Assembly: GCF_900461455.1 (NCBI RefSeq)
Contig: NZ_UGIA01000001.1
Span: 434,001 to 498,000 of the forward strand
DNA from: Helicobacter acinonychis
Lineage (GTDB): Bacteria; Campylobacterota; Campylobacteria; Campylobacterales; Helicobacteraceae
Direction: 5' to 3'
Length of the DNA stretch: 64,000 bases
Positions 54,890 through 63,912 of this stretch are shown piece after piece (the stretch's first letter is position 1; every line of letters starts with the position of its first letter). The notes below the pieces were generated by a model, which was not told the DNA's origin, did no database searches, and worked only from the letters and a program-made list of their open reading frames with translations. The translations under genes were made by a program, and so were the position numbers.

Positions 54890-56047
54890 GTGTTTGAGTT
54901 AGAAGAAGAATTAAAAGAATTGTTTGATCTTTATGAAAAATCCCATTATGAGCTTTACTTGGTGGGAGGGTGCGTGCGCGATTGTTTAATGGGCTTTGCC
55001 CCTAAAGATTATGACTTGACTTCAAACGCTTTAGTGAGTGAAAGTAAAGAACTTCTTTTAAAACACCATTTTAGGGTGCTAGAAACCGGTATCAAACATG
55101 GCACGATCACAGCCCTTAAAAACAATAAAAGCTATGAAATCACAACTTTTAGGGTTGAAAAGGGGCATATTAAGCACAGAAGACCTAAAGAATTGGTTTT
55201 TAGCGCTCATTTAACAGACGATTTAAAACGGCGCGATTTTAGCATGAACGCCATCGCTTATAGCCCTACAAAAGGCTTAATTGATCCTTTTAAAGGGCAA
55301 AATGCGATTGAAAATCGCATGATTGAATGCGTGGGCAAAGTGCGATTAAGGTTTTTTGAAGACGCTTTAAGGATTTTAAGGGCGTTACGATTTGGTGCGA
55401 CTTTAGGGTTTAAGATAGAAACAAACACCAAAAGAGCGGTTTTTGCATGCAAGGATTTGTTAAAACACCTTTCCAAAGAACGCTTGCAAAGCGAATTGAA
55501 TAAGCTTCTTATGGGGAAAAACGCCTATGGAGTCATTAAAGAGTATCAAGAAATTTTAGAGTTGGTTATTCAAGAGCGTTTAGAAAATGTAGAGTTTTTA
55601 AAAAACGCCCCCTTTAATTTAGAATTAAGATTATTAGGGTTTTTTACGCATCAAAAAAGTTTAGAAAATTTACGCTACCCTAAAAAAATGATCATTTTAT
55701 TCGCTAAAGCTAAAGAATGCCACCAAGCTTTTTTGAATATCCACAATAAAACAGAATTAAAATTTTTATTAAAAAACTATGATTTAGAGCCTTTTAATTT
55801 GGCTTTAGATTTTTATGCGTTAGAAAACCCCAAACACGCCTTAAAAATCAAAGGCTTGTTAAAAGAAATCTTTAACGCTAATGAGCCTTTTAAAAAAGAA
55901 CACCTAGTCCTTAAAGGCGGTGCACTTAAAAACTACCAGCACCAAAAAATAGGCGAAATTTTAAACGCATGCTTAGATCTAGTCATTACAAACCCTAAAA
56001 ACAATTCTTTAGAGTTTTTGATAGAGTGGGTTAAAAGTAAGTATTGA
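54890..56047 (+). CDS. CCA-adding enzyme / poly(A) polymerase family nucleotidyltransferase
   Basis: A 385-residue class II nucleotidyltransferase (HP0640 type). The active site is LVGGCVRDCLMGFAPKDYDLTS, with the DxD aspartates, and DLKRRDFSMNAIAY follows. RFFEDALRILRALRFGATLGF binds primer and nucleotide. The C-terminal part is helical. Whether it adds CCA to tRNA or A-tails cannot be told from sequence; epsilon-proteobacteria may divide the job. GTG start at 54890. Confidence 0.88.
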   Translation: MFELEEELKELFDLYEKSHYELYLVGGCVRDCLMGFAPKDYDLTSNALVSESKELLLKHHFRVLETGIKHGTITALKNNKSYEITTFRVEKGHIKHRRPKELVFSAHLTDDLKRRDFSMNAIAYSPTKGLIDPFKGQNAIENRMIECVGKVRLRFFEDALRILRALRFGATLGFKIETNTKRAVFACKDLLKHLSKERLQSELNKLLMGKNAYGVIKEYQEILELVIQERLENVEFLKNAPFNLELRLLGFFTHQKSLENLRYPKKMIILFAKAKECHQAFLNIHNKTELKFLLKNYDLEPFNLALDFYALENPKHALKIKGLLKEIFNANEPFKKEHLVLKGGALKNYQHQKIGEILNACLDLVITNPKNNSLEFLIEWVKSKY

Positions 56048-56120
56048 TTGGGTTAGTTTTTAAAGCGCTTTTTAACCTTGATTGTGTCAAAATACAGCAA
56101 AAAATTTTAATTGAGAGCGT

Positions 56121-57107
56121 ATGGACTTTAAGAATAAAAAATGGCTTTTTCTAGCCCCTCTAGCAGGCTATACGGATTTGCCTTTTAGAAGCGTGGTGAA
56201 AAAATTTGGCGTGGATGTGACCACAAGCGAAATGGTGAGCTCGCATTCGCTAGTGTATGCGTTTGATAAAACTTCTAAAATGTTAGAAAAATCCACTTTA
56301 GAAGATCATTTCATGGTGCAAATTTCAGGCTCTAAAGAAAGCGTAGTCAAAGAAGCGGTTGAAAAAATCAACGCTTTAGAGCATGTGAGTGGGATTGATT
56401 TTAATTGTGGTTGTCCTGCCCCCAAAGTGGCTAATCATGGTAATGGTAGCGGATTGTTAAAGGATTTAAACCACTTGGTGAAACTCTTAAAAGTGATTAG
56501 AGAAAACACCAACAAACCCATCACAAGCGTGAAAGTGCGTTTGGGTTTTGAAAAGAAAATCCCCAAAGAAATCGCTCATGCACTCAATGACGCTCCAATT
56601 GATTATGTGGTGGTGCATGGAAGGACACGAAGCGATAAATACCAAAAAGATAAAATAGATTATGAAAGCATCGCCTTAATGAAAGAGATTTTAAAAAAGC
56701 CTGTGATAGCCAATGGCGAAATTGACAGCGTGAAAAAAGCCTTTGAAGTCTTGCAAATCACGCAAGCTGATGGGCTAATGATAGGGCGAGCAGCCTTAAG
56801 AGCCCCATGGATATTTTGGCAAATTAGGAATAACACCACAGAATTACCGGCGGTTGTAAAAAAAGACTTGGTTTTAGAACATTTTGATAAAATGGTGGAG
56901 TTTTATGGGGATAGGGGGGTTGTCATGTTTAGGAAAAACTTGCATGCTTACGCTAAGGGCGAAATGCAAGCGAGTGCGTTTCGTAATTGCGTCAATACCC
57001 TTACAGAAATAAAGAGCATGCGAGAGAGCATAGAGGAATTTTTTAATCAAGAAATGTTGCAAGGTGAAGTGCCATTATGGGTAGAATTGAATCAAAAAAG
57101 CGTTTGA
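56121..57107 (+). CDS. dus: tRNA-dihydrouridine synthase
   Basis: A 328-residue Dus-family flavoenzyme reducing uridines in tRNA D-loops (HP0727, once labelled NifR3). FLAPLAGYTDLPFR opens the FMN barrel, FNCGCPAPKVANHGNGSGLL holds the catalytic Cys, and VHGRTRSDKYQ and GLMIGRAAL follow. Its end overlaps the next gene by 31 bases in another frame. Confidence 0.92.
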   Translation: MDFKNKKWLFLAPLAGYTDLPFRSVVKKFGVDVTTSEMVSSHSLVYAFDKTSKMLEKSTLEDHFMVQISGSKESVVKEAVEKINALEHVSGIDFNCGCPAPKVANHGNGSGLLKDLNHLVKLLKVIRENTNKPITSVKVRLGFEKKIPKEIAHALNDAPIDYVVVHGRTRSDKYQKDKIDYESIALMKEILKKPVIANGEIDSVKKAFEVLQITQADGLMIGRAALRAPWIFWQIRNNTTELPAVVKKDLVLEHFDKMVEFYGDRGVVMFRKNLHAYAKGEMQASAFRNCVNTLTEIKSMRESIEEFFNQEMLQGEVPLWVELNQKSV

Positions 57108-58036
57108 GGGCGGTTATTTTTTTAGCCAGTTTGGGGGTTTTGTGGGGTAGTGCTAGTGAAAAAACGCCTTTTTTTAAAACTAAAAATCATATCTATTTGG
57201 GTTTTAGGCTAGGCACAGGGGCTGATACACGCACGAGCATGTGGCAACAAGCCTATAAAGACAACCCTACTTGCCCTAATGGCGTGTGTTATGGCGAGAA
57301 AATAGAAGCCCATTATGAAGGGGGCGAAGACTTTTCTAAGAATTTGTCCTATCAAAAAATGTCTTATCAAAACTTGTCTTATACTGGTCAAATAGGCGAT
57401 GAGATAGCCATTGATAAATACCGTATTTTAGGCTTAAGGGTGTGGGGAGATATAGAATACGCTAAGGCTCAATTAGGTCAAAAAGTGGGGGGGGATACCC
57501 TTTTATCTCAAGCGAATTATGACCCAAGCACCATTAAAACTTACGATCCTACTTCAAACACTCAAAGCCCTTTAGTCTTGCAAAAAACCCCAAGCCCCCA
57601 AGACTTCCTTTTCAATAACGGGCATTTCATGTCGTTTGGCTTGAATGTGAATGTGTTTGTTAATCTCCCCATAGACACTCTTTTAAAACTCGCCTTAAAA
57701 ACAGAAAAAATGCTGTTTTTTAAAATAGGCGTGTTTGGTGGGGGTGGGGTGGAATACGCCGTGTTGTGGAGCCCTAATTATCAAAACCAAAACACCAAGC
57801 AAGAGGATAAATTTTTTGCCGCAGGTGGGGGGTTTTTTGTGAATTTTGGGGGTTCTTTGTATATAGGCAAGCACAACCGCTTTAATGTGGGGTTAAAAAT
57901 CCCTTATTATAGTTTGAGCGCTCAAAGTTGGAAAAACTTTGGCTCTAGCAATGTGTGGCAAGAGCAAACCATCCGACAAAACTTCAGCGTTTTTAGGAAT
58001 AAAGAAGTTTTTGTCAGCTATGCGTTTTTGTTTTAA
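57077..58036 (+). CDS. Helicobacter outer-membrane protein (HP0726-like)
   Basis: A 319-residue outer-membrane protein. A signal peptide (about 1-29) precedes HIYLGFRLGTGADTRTS. A small repeat LSYQKMSYQNLSY lies near 96-108. The C-terminal half has the Helicobacter OMP barrel pattern (FKIGVFGGGGVEYAVLW, FVNFGGSLYIGKHNRFNVGLKIPYY) and ends FVSYAFLF. The start overlaps dus, suggesting coupling. It is convergent with the LysE gene. The function is unknown. Confidence 0.8.
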   Translation: MGRIESKKRLRAVIFLASLGVLWGSASEKTPFFKTKNHIYLGFRLGTGADTRTSMWQQAYKDNPTCPNGVCYGEKIEAHYEGGEDFSKNLSYQKMSYQNLSYTGQIGDEIAIDKYRILGLRVWGDIEYAKAQLGQKVGGDTLLSQANYDPSTIKTYDPTSNTQSPLVLQKTPSPQDFLFNNGHFMSFGLNVNVFVNLPIDTLLKLALKTEKMLFFKIGVFGGGGVEYAVLWSPNYQNQNTKQEDKFFAAGGGFFVNFGGSLYIGKHNRFNVGLKIPYYSLSAQSWKNFGSSNVWQEQTIRQNFSVFRNKEVFVSYAFLF

Positions 58037-58665
58037 ATTTTACCCAATAGCACTAAAAAATCCCTAAATAAAGTGACGCTAAGCGTCCCCATAATGGCGG
58101 TTACGAAGAGATTCACGCCCATAAAGATTTTTTGGTTGTTTAAAAGTTTAGAGCCATAACGTAATGACAAAGTGCATAACAATAAAAGCCAAGAGAGAGC
58201 CGCTGATAAAGTGCCAGCTAGAAAGACAAATTTTTGCACTAAATTAAAAGGCAAAGCACTTGCACCAATGAGAAACACCATTTCCAAATACACTTGTGGG
58301 TTGAGTAAAGTAACGCCTAAAGTGAATAATAAAGTCTTTTTTAAGGATAGTTTTTTAGGGGTTTGGACTTGCTTTTTTTTAAAGGTTTGAAAAAGGGTTT
58401 TGAACGCTAAAAAAGCATAAAACCCAGTAAAAAGTGCCCCAAATAGATTTAAAGACAGGCTCAAATAAAGGTTTTTAGCGAAATAAGCCCCCACGCCAAA
58501 CACGCCCATGCTCATCAATACAATATCGCACATAAAACACAAGACGCAAATCAAAAACACATAATTTCTAGCCATCCCTCTTTCCACAATAAACAAGGAT
58601 TGCGCTCCCACCGCTGCGCACAAAGAAATAGCCAAAATAAAGCCTTCTGCAAAAATCATAAACAT
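58033..58665 (-). CDS. LysE/ArgO-type amino-acid exporter
   Basis: A 210-residue membrane protein with six helices (HP0718 type). The family motif is AVGAQSLFIVERG near the N-terminus, with the second half motif LLNPQVYLE. These resemble ArgO/LysE arginine-lysine exporters; the substrate is inferred. The 3' end overlaps the outer-membrane gene by 4 bases. Confidence 0.85.
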   Translation of the reverse strand: MFMIFAEGFILAISLCAAVGAQSLFIVERGMARNYVFLICVLCFMCDIVLMSMGVFGVGAYFAKNLYLSLSLNLFGALFTGFYAFLAFKTLFQTFKKKQVQTPKKLSLKKTLLFTLGVTLLNPQVYLEMVFLIGASALPFNLVQKFVFLAGTLSAALSWLLLLCTLSLRYGSKLLNNQKIFMGVNLFVTAIMGTLSVTLFRDFLVLLGKI

Positions 58666-58768
58666 TTTATGCCAGTCCTTTTATTAAAAATAAGCCCCAA
58701 ATGATTTTAAAACGATATTTTAAAATTTTAGGGTTTAAAATGACCTTTATACGCTAAACATAAAATCT

Positions 58769-58840
58769 AAAAAATGCTAAAAAGCATTTTTTTAAGATAA
58801 ATAGTAAAGAGCTTGCGTCAAACAAGTGATAACTCCTTAA
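58769..58840. repeat. Terminator-bearing dispersed repeat, copy C
   Basis: The stem AAAAAATGC / GCATTTTTT (58769-58792) is followed by TTAAGATAAATA and CAAGTGATAA. This is a close relative, in opposite orientation, of 29655-29725. It is not next to a gene end on either strand. Confidence 0.6.
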
Positions 58841-58866
58841 AGCGGTCTTCTTTGGTTAGGTGGATA

Positions 58867-58917
58867 TTAAGGGGATTAAGGGGGGTGTTATCGCAAAATA
58901 TCCCCCTATCCCCTTAA
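58867..58917. repeat. G-rich long inverted repeat
   Basis: The left arm TTAAGGGGATTAAGGGGG (from 58867) pairs with CCCCCTATCCCCTTAA (58902-58917) across about 17 bases. The G-runs could also form a quadruplex. The role is unknown; it lies about 150 bases upstream of the DUF1104-like gene. Confidence 0.6.
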
Positions 58918-59062
58918 GGAAATGAGTTTTACCATAAAAGTTGAAGTTAAAAAACCCTATTTTGATATTTTCAGCAGTTTAATAATGGATTAAAATTAAT
59001 GCGCTAAAATCATGGAATTTGCTGTCGTTGTGTAGCAAAAATTTGACAATAAGGGATCGGTA

Positions 59063-59485
59063 ATGAGAAAGAGTTTGGCTTTTTGCCTAATGGTTGCACT
59101 TGGCTTGCAAATTCTAGGGGCTAGAGACTTTTCGTCACTCAAAAACGAGGAGCTTTTGAAGTTGGCAGGCACTCTGCCTTCTAGTGAGGCGATTGATTAT
59201 CGCATGGAAGTGTCCAAACGCCTTAAAGCTTTAAATGCTGAAGAAGCCAAGAAATTCCGCGCGAATTTCAGCCGGATCGCTAGGAAAAATCTTTCCAAAA
59301 TGAGTGAAGAGGATTTCAAAAAAATGCGCGAAGAGGTGCGTAAGGAATTGGAAGAAAAAACCAAGGGCTTGAGCGCTGAAGAGATCAAGGCAAAAGGGCT
59401 TAATGTGAGCGTTTGCAGTGGCGATACGAGAAAAGTTTGGTGTAGGGCTGTTAAGAAGAAAGAAGAACATTGCTCTCCTAAGTGA
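59063..59485 (+). CDS. Secreted DUF1104-like protein
   Basis: A 140-residue exported protein (HP0720 type). A signal peptide (MRKSLAFCLMVALGLQILGA) is followed by DFSSLKNEELLKLAGTLPSSEAIDYRMEV, the pattern shared with the next gene. The middle is a charged helix (EEVRKELEEKTKGLSAEEI). The C-terminal CSGDTRKVWC and EEHCSPK have three cysteines. The function is unknown. The next gene is 29 bases downstream and related, so this is a tandem duplicate. Confidence 0.78.
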   Translation: MRKSLAFCLMVALGLQILGARDFSSLKNEELLKLAGTLPSSEAIDYRMEVSKRLKALNAEEAKKFRANFSRIARKNLSKMSEEDFKKMREEVRKELEEKTKGLSAEEIKAKGLNVSVCSGDTRKVWCRAVKKKEEHCSPK

Positions 59486-59514
59486 GATAACCAGTTGATT
59501 AAAAAGGATAGAAC

Positions 59515-59985
59515 ATGAAAAAAGCGTTGAAAATACTTTCTATTGGGGCGTTGTTGTTTATGAGTTTAAACGCAAAAGATTTCAGCAAAACAAGCGATGA
59601 AGATTTGGCTAAAATGGCTGGGATTGTCGCTCCGCAGGATATTGTGGATTATACTAAAGAATTGAAAATGCGCATGGGAAAAATGCCTAAAGACAAGAAA
59701 ATGGCGTTCCACAAACAATTGCATGAGTATGCAATTAAAAACACGGATAGCATGACCGTGGCGGACTTTGAAGCCCATCAAAAAGCCATTCAAGAAGCCC
59801 TTAAAAAAGGCAACATGGAAGACATGGATGATGATTTTGGGTTGAGATCATGCAAGCATGGGAAAATGCACAAGCACGGCTCTCATGATAAACATGGCAA
59901 AGGGCATGATAAGGGGCATGACAAAGATCATGACGATAAAGATCATGACCACCATGACGATGATCATGGCGAAAATAAGCAATAA
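59515..59985 (+). CDS. Secreted DUF1104-like protein with His/Asp/Lys-rich tail
   Basis: A 156-residue protein (HP0721 type; reported in H. pylori as sialic-acid binding, from memory). The signal peptide MKKALKILSIGALLFMSLNA is followed by DFSKTSDEDLAKMAGIVAPQDIVDY. From residue 115 the tail is almost only His, Asp, Lys and Gly (KHGKMHKHG, then HDKDHDDKDHDHHDDDHG). That tail should bind nickel or zinc and is prone to repeat-length change. Confidence 0.82.
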   Translation: MKKALKILSIGALLFMSLNAKDFSKTSDEDLAKMAGIVAPQDIVDYTKELKMRMGKMPKDKKMAFHKQLHEYAIKNTDSMTVADFEAHQKAIQEALKKGNMEDMDDDFGLRSCKHGKMHKHGSHDKHGKGHDKGHDKDHDDKDHDHHDDDHGENKQ

Positions 59986-60130
59986 GGCTTAATTGCACCG
60001 CTTGTTATTGACACTTCAAACCTTTTGGGCATGAATCCTAAACGCTTTGAGCGTTTGGGGTGTGTGCTGTTAGCTATCGCATAAAATATCATTAGTGATT
60101 TGTATTCGTTGGTTTTTAAGTAGAGTATGG

Positions 60131-60136
60131 TATAAT
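60131..60136 (+). promoter_or_regulatory. Promoter of the phage-like pseudogene
   Basis: Extended -10 TGGTATAAT (60128-60136). AAGGA lies at 60157-60161 before ATG 60169. A stem CCTAAACGC / GCGTTTGGG lies upstream at about 60036-60059. Confidence 0.55.
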
Positions 60137-60168
60137 TTCAGCCATTTAAATTTTTTAAAGGATAACAC

Positions 60169-60578
60169 ATGGCTTATATTAACCAAAACAGCGAAATGTC
60201 AATACTTGTGCATGTATTTAACACCGCCGTATTTAACAACTCCGCATTTGATGACATAACGCTAGCTGATTTAGGTGAGGAACAGATGAGCGTGGAATTA
60301 GAGAGCGATAGTGTGAATAGGTTACTAGCGGTCACTCAAACCATAATAAGCTCAATATTTTTGTGCCAGCGGTAATTAAAGTCCCAATCCTTAAAACAAG
60401 CCCATCGCATGAAATATGGCTTAACGCTACAATACAAAACCCTATTTTAGGCGAATGCACTTTAAAAGACGACGCAGGGTATCAATGTGTGATAAGACAA
60501 GTAACTTTAGACTCCAATGTTAGAGATTTAGGAACAAGCACCGAATTTACGATTAAGGGCGACTTTTATCCCAACTAA
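60169..60578 (+). pseudogene. Frameshifted gene, possibly phage tail-tube-like
   Basis: Frame 1 (60169-60375) starts MAYINQNSEMSILVHVFNTA. Frame 3 (open from about 60321 to the TAA at 60578) continues NIFVPAVIKVPILKTSPSHEIWL and ends FTIKGDFYPN. Joined by one shift between 60321 and 60362, they give about 135 residues. The layout (short beta protein, V.ILKTSP in the middle) recalls tail-tube proteins of Mu-like phages, a weak impression. It has a good promoter and Shine-Dalgarno but no phage neighbours. Confidence 0.4.
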
Positions 60579-61151
60579 GATTTGATTAAAATTCCAGTCA
60601 AAAAAACAAAATCTAAAATCGCTTTAGCGTTTCAAATAATCCTTAAGTTCAAGATAAATAAGCGGATTTTCTCGTATCAGTTTCAATAAAACTTGATACA
60701 AGTTTCCCTTATATCTAACCCATACTTTTTAATTCTTCTTTTAGCAAGAGAGCCATTACCCACCACTTGAAAGATGCCTTTGTAGTTTCTTTTAGCATGC
60801 CAAGATACTGGCATTTTTGAATTGACTTTTCACCCTCTTTTGCTTCTTATTTTTTTGACTCTAATGTAGCTTTCATTTTCTATTCCGCCATTTAATGCGG
60901 CATCTTTTCATATTCTTTAACCATTAAAATACTAATCTGTTTGATGATTTTATTGATGGTTGGTTTATGAGTGGTATTTGTTATTTAGAAAAACTAAATA
61001 TCCATTGAAAACCTTGAATTATTTCTCTAGAATTTTACTTTGAGAAATTCTTAAACGAACCACACATTCACTTAAAACTATGTTTATAGTAACTTAAAGC
61101 TCTTTTTTAGAGCTTAAGTTATTTTGACCCTTGTATTTAAAATCCCTTTTT
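60579..61151. other. Degenerate intergenic region with gene scraps
   Basis: 570 bases with no intact gene. On the minus strand, 60630-60830 holds scraps in shifting frames, such as MALLLKEELKSMG and RYKGNLYQVLLKLIREN followed by YLELKDYLKR and a stop. They could be one decayed small gene, maybe phage-derived like its neighbour. Near accA, the stem TTAAGCTC / GAGCTTAA (around 61093-61122) may be a terminator. Confidence 0.45.
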
Positions 61152-62093
61152 TTAGTGTGGCATGCTTTCCACAAACGAACCAAGCGACATCAATTTTTTA
61201 TAGCGGTTGTCAAGGAAATGAGGGTCTTGTTGGATAGTCCTTAGAGTGTCTAAAAAATACTCTTTGATTGTATTAGCCGCTGAGATTTTGTTTCTATGAG
61301 CCCCCTTGCTAGGCTCTAGGATAATATCATCAATAAGCCCTGCTTCTTTTAAGTCTCTAGGCGTGATTTTCATCGCTTTAATAGCCACTTCAGTCTTGCT
61401 AGGATCATCCCAAAGGATCGCCGCACAACCTTCTGGGGATATAACGCTAAAAATGGAATATTCCATCATCGCCAACTTGTCTGCAACCGCAATCGCTAAC
61501 GCGCCACCACTACCCCCTTCACCGATAATAATAGAAATAGTAGGGACTTTTAAGGAAGCAAACTCTTGGAGATTTTTAGCGATCGCTTCGCTTTGGCCTC
61601 TTTCTTCTGCACCAATTCCTGGATACGCTCCAGCCGTATCTACAAGCATTAAGATAGGCAAATTAAACTTTTCAGCAAACTTTGCCATTTTCAAAGCTTT
61701 ACGATAGCCGCAAGGATTGGGCATGCCAAAATTTCTTAAAAGTTTGTTTTTAGTCCCTCTGCCTTTTTCTTCTCCGATCACCACAACTGGGATATTATCA
61801 ATTTTCCCTATAAAACACACGATCGCTTTATCATCATTGTAATGTCTATCCCCAAAGACTTCATACTTATCTTTTAAGATCAAATCAATGTAATCCATAG
61901 CGTAGGGTCTATCAGGGTGTCTTGCTAACTGGAGTTTTTGAAAATCAGTGAGATTGGAGTAAATGGTTTTAACTTCCTTATCCAATCTTTTTTCTAAGAT
62001 TTCTTTAGCGTCCTCATCGCCTCTAATGAGGGCTAATTCAATTTCATTTTGAATCTCTTTAATATGATTTTCAAAATCTAAATAAATGGCCAT
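61152..62093 (-). CDS. accA: Acetyl-CoA carboxylase carboxyltransferase alpha subunit
   Basis: A 313-residue alpha subunit that, with AccD, moves the carboxyl from biotin to acetyl-CoA to make malonyl-CoA. Typical blocks are [39 protein letters not shown] and [19 protein letters not shown]. It lies 23 bases after fabF, so the two are probably one transcript. Confidence 0.97.
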   Translation of the reverse strand: MAIYLDFENHIKEIQNEIELALIRGDEDAKEILEKRLDKEVKTIYSNLTDFQKLQLARHPDRPYAMDYIDLILKDKYEVFGDRHYNDDKAIVCFIGKIDNIPVVVIGEEKGRGTKNKLLRNFGMPNPCGYRKALKMAKFAEKFNLPILMLVDTAGAYPGIGAEERGQSEAIAKNLQEFASLKVPTISIIIGEGGSGGALAIAVADKLAMMEYSIFSVISPEGCAAILWDDPSKTEVAIKAMKITPRDLKEAGLIDDIILEPSKGAHRNKISAANTIKEYFLDTLRTIQQDPHFLDNRYKKLMSLGSFVESMPH

Positions 62094-62116
62094 TCAAAAT
62101 CCTAGACTTTGTAAAA

Positions 62117-63358
62117 CTAGACTTTTTTGAAAATCACAACACCATTAGTGCCACCAAAACCAAATGAGTTGCTCATCACCGCATTCACTTGCTTTTCTCT
62201 AGCCGTATTAGGGATATAATCTAGATCGCATTCTGGGTCAGGCGTTTCTTGATTGATGGTGGGAGGTAAGATCCCTTGATTCATCGCCATAATGGAAATA
62301 ACGGCTTCTAAAGCACCCGCAGCCCCTAAACAATGCCCAATCTGCCCTTTAGTGGAGCTAACAGGAGGAACTTTTTCTTTAGAGCCAAACACATTTTTGA
62401 GAGCGATGCTTTCATACCAATCGTTATAATGCGTGCTAGTCCCATGGGCATTCACATAGCCTATCTCCACTTTCGCCATTTCTAAAGCCATTTTCATGGC
62501 TCTAAAAGCCCCTTCGCCCTCAGGGGCTGGGGCTGTGATATGGTTAGCATCGCCACTCTCACCATATCCGGCAAATTCTGCATAAATTTTCGCCCCCCTT
62601 TTTTTTGCGCTTTCATATTCTTCAAGCACTAAAGCCCCAGCACCTTCCCCCATCACAAAACCATTGCGATCTTTATCAAAAGGTCTTGAAGCTTTTTTAG
62701 GCTCATCATTTCTTGTAGAAAGGGCTTTAATGCTTGCAAACCCACCAATGCCTACAGGACAAATGGTGGATTCTGCTCCCACGACTAGCATTTTATCAGC
62801 CCCACCAAGTAAAATGGTTTTAACCGCTTCAATAATCGCATGAGTGCCAGCTGCACAAGCCGTTACGACAGAGAGATTAGGCCCTTTAACGCCAAACTCA
62901 ATAGAAGTGAAACCTCCGATCATATTCACTAACGCAGAAGTGATAAAAAAGGGATTGACTTTTCTAGGACCTTTTTCAAAACAAAAAATGGAATTCGCTT
63001 CAATATTCCCCAATCCGCCAATTCCAGAGCCAGAGCTTACGCCCATGCGATTAGCCAATTCTTCAGGGCATCTATTTTGAGCGTCTAAAATCCCACTATC
63101 TTTCATCGCCTCTCTTGCAGCTTTCAAGGCTAATTGAATGAAACGACCTGCCTTTTTAACATCTTTGGGATTCATCACCTCTGTAGGGTCAAAGTCAGTG
63201 ATTTCTCCAGCAATACGCACAGGAAACGCACTCGCATCAAAACTTTCTATGTTTTTGATACCGCATTCCCCCTTAGCGATCGCCAAAAAAGAATCTTCTT
63301 TATTTAAACCTAGCGAATTGATCATCCCCATTCCAGTTACTACAATCCGACGCACCAA
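62117..63358 (-). CDS. fabF: 3-oxoacyl-[acyl-carrier-protein] synthase II
   Basis: A 413-residue condensing enzyme elongating fatty acids. The active-site Cys is in VTACAAGTHA, the two His are in VNAHGTSTHYNDW and GQIGHCLGAAGALE, and NSFGFGGTNGVV closes the fold. It works with AcpP encoded just upstream. Confidence 0.97.
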   Translation of the reverse strand: MVRRIVVTGMGMINSLGLNKEDSFLAIAKGECGIKNIESFDASAFPVRIAGEITDFDPTEVMNPKDVKKAGRFIQLALKAAREAMKDSGILDAQNRCPEELANRMGVSSGSGIGGLGNIEANSIFCFEKGPRKVNPFFITSALVNMIGGFTSIEFGVKGPNLSVVTACAAGTHAIIEAVKTILLGGADKMLVVGAESTICPVGIGGFASIKALSTRNDEPKKASRPFDKDRNGFVMGEGAGALVLEEYESAKKRGAKIYAEFAGYGESGDANHITAPAPEGEGAFRAMKMALEMAKVEIGYVNAHGTSTHYNDWYESIALKNVFGSKEKVPPVSSTKGQIGHCLGAAGALEAVISIMAMNQGILPPTINQETPDPECDLDYIPNTAREKQVNAVMSNSFGFGGTNGVVIFKKV

Positions 63359-63458
63359 TAGCTCCTCATTTCAAAAACTTTAATTCAATAAAACTAGATT
63401 TTAGCTAAAACTAAATTTTTAAGTAAAACTTGGAGACAAACGCTCCAAGTCAAAAAGA

Positions 63459-63695
63459 TTAGGCTAGTTTATTATCCTCAATATACTTCACCACATCGCC
63501 CACATTGACGATTTTTTCCGCTTGCTCATCAGGAATTTCAATGCCAAACTTTTCTTCTAACGCCATGATTAATTCCACGACATCTAAAGAGTCCGCACCC
63601 AAATCCTTCACAAATTCCGCTTCTAGTGTAACTTGCGCCGCATCCACATTCAACTGCTCAGTAATAACTGCTTGAATATCTTCAAATAAAGCCAT
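63459..63695 (-). CDS. acpP: Acyl carrier protein
   Basis: A 78-residue acidic carrier. The phosphopantetheine serine is Ser36 in [15 protein letters not shown] 63695 ([10 protein letters not shown]) is chosen over an upstream in-frame TTG because GGAG stands 8 bases before it and the length equals the family norm. Confidence 0.97.
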   Translation of the reverse strand: MALFEDIQAVITEQLNVDAAQVTLEAEFVKDLGADSLDVVELIMALEEKFGIEIPDEQAEKIVNVGDVVKYIEDNKLA

Positions 63696-63744
63696 AATCA
63701 AAACTCCCTTGTTTTGTAAAAATTAAATTGAATTATTGGAGCGT

Positions 63745-63825
63745 TTATTTTTGCTCCAAAACATCTAAAATTCTATACAACAAATAAATTATGATGAGAA
63801 ACAATATTAAATAAATAATCCCCAT
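63745..63825 (-). CDS. Small membrane protein between fabG and acpP
   Basis: A 26-residue frame: MGIIYLILFLIIIYLLY, then RILDVLEQK. It is one membrane helix with a charged tail. GAGG stands 8 bases before the ATG. Its position matches HP0560 as I remember it, which suggests conservation in the fatty-acid operon. The function is unknown. Confidence 0.6.
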   Translation of the reverse strand: MGIIYLILFLIIIYLLYRILDVLEQK

Positions 63826-63912
63826 TTGACTAACCTCTTTGTTTTAGAATAACCTCATAATGGTAGCATGATTTTTGCTACTTACAAACTATTATGGTTA
63901 AAAATATTAGGG

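Larger units (their letters stand above)
58666..59062. other. Intergenic region with dispersed repeat and G-rich hairpin
   Basis: Nearly 400 bases without a gene. It holds the dispersed repeat copy C (58769-58840), the G-rich inverted repeat (58867-58917) and, before the next gene, an AT-rich promoter with TAAAAT at 59006-59011. Confidence 0.6.
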
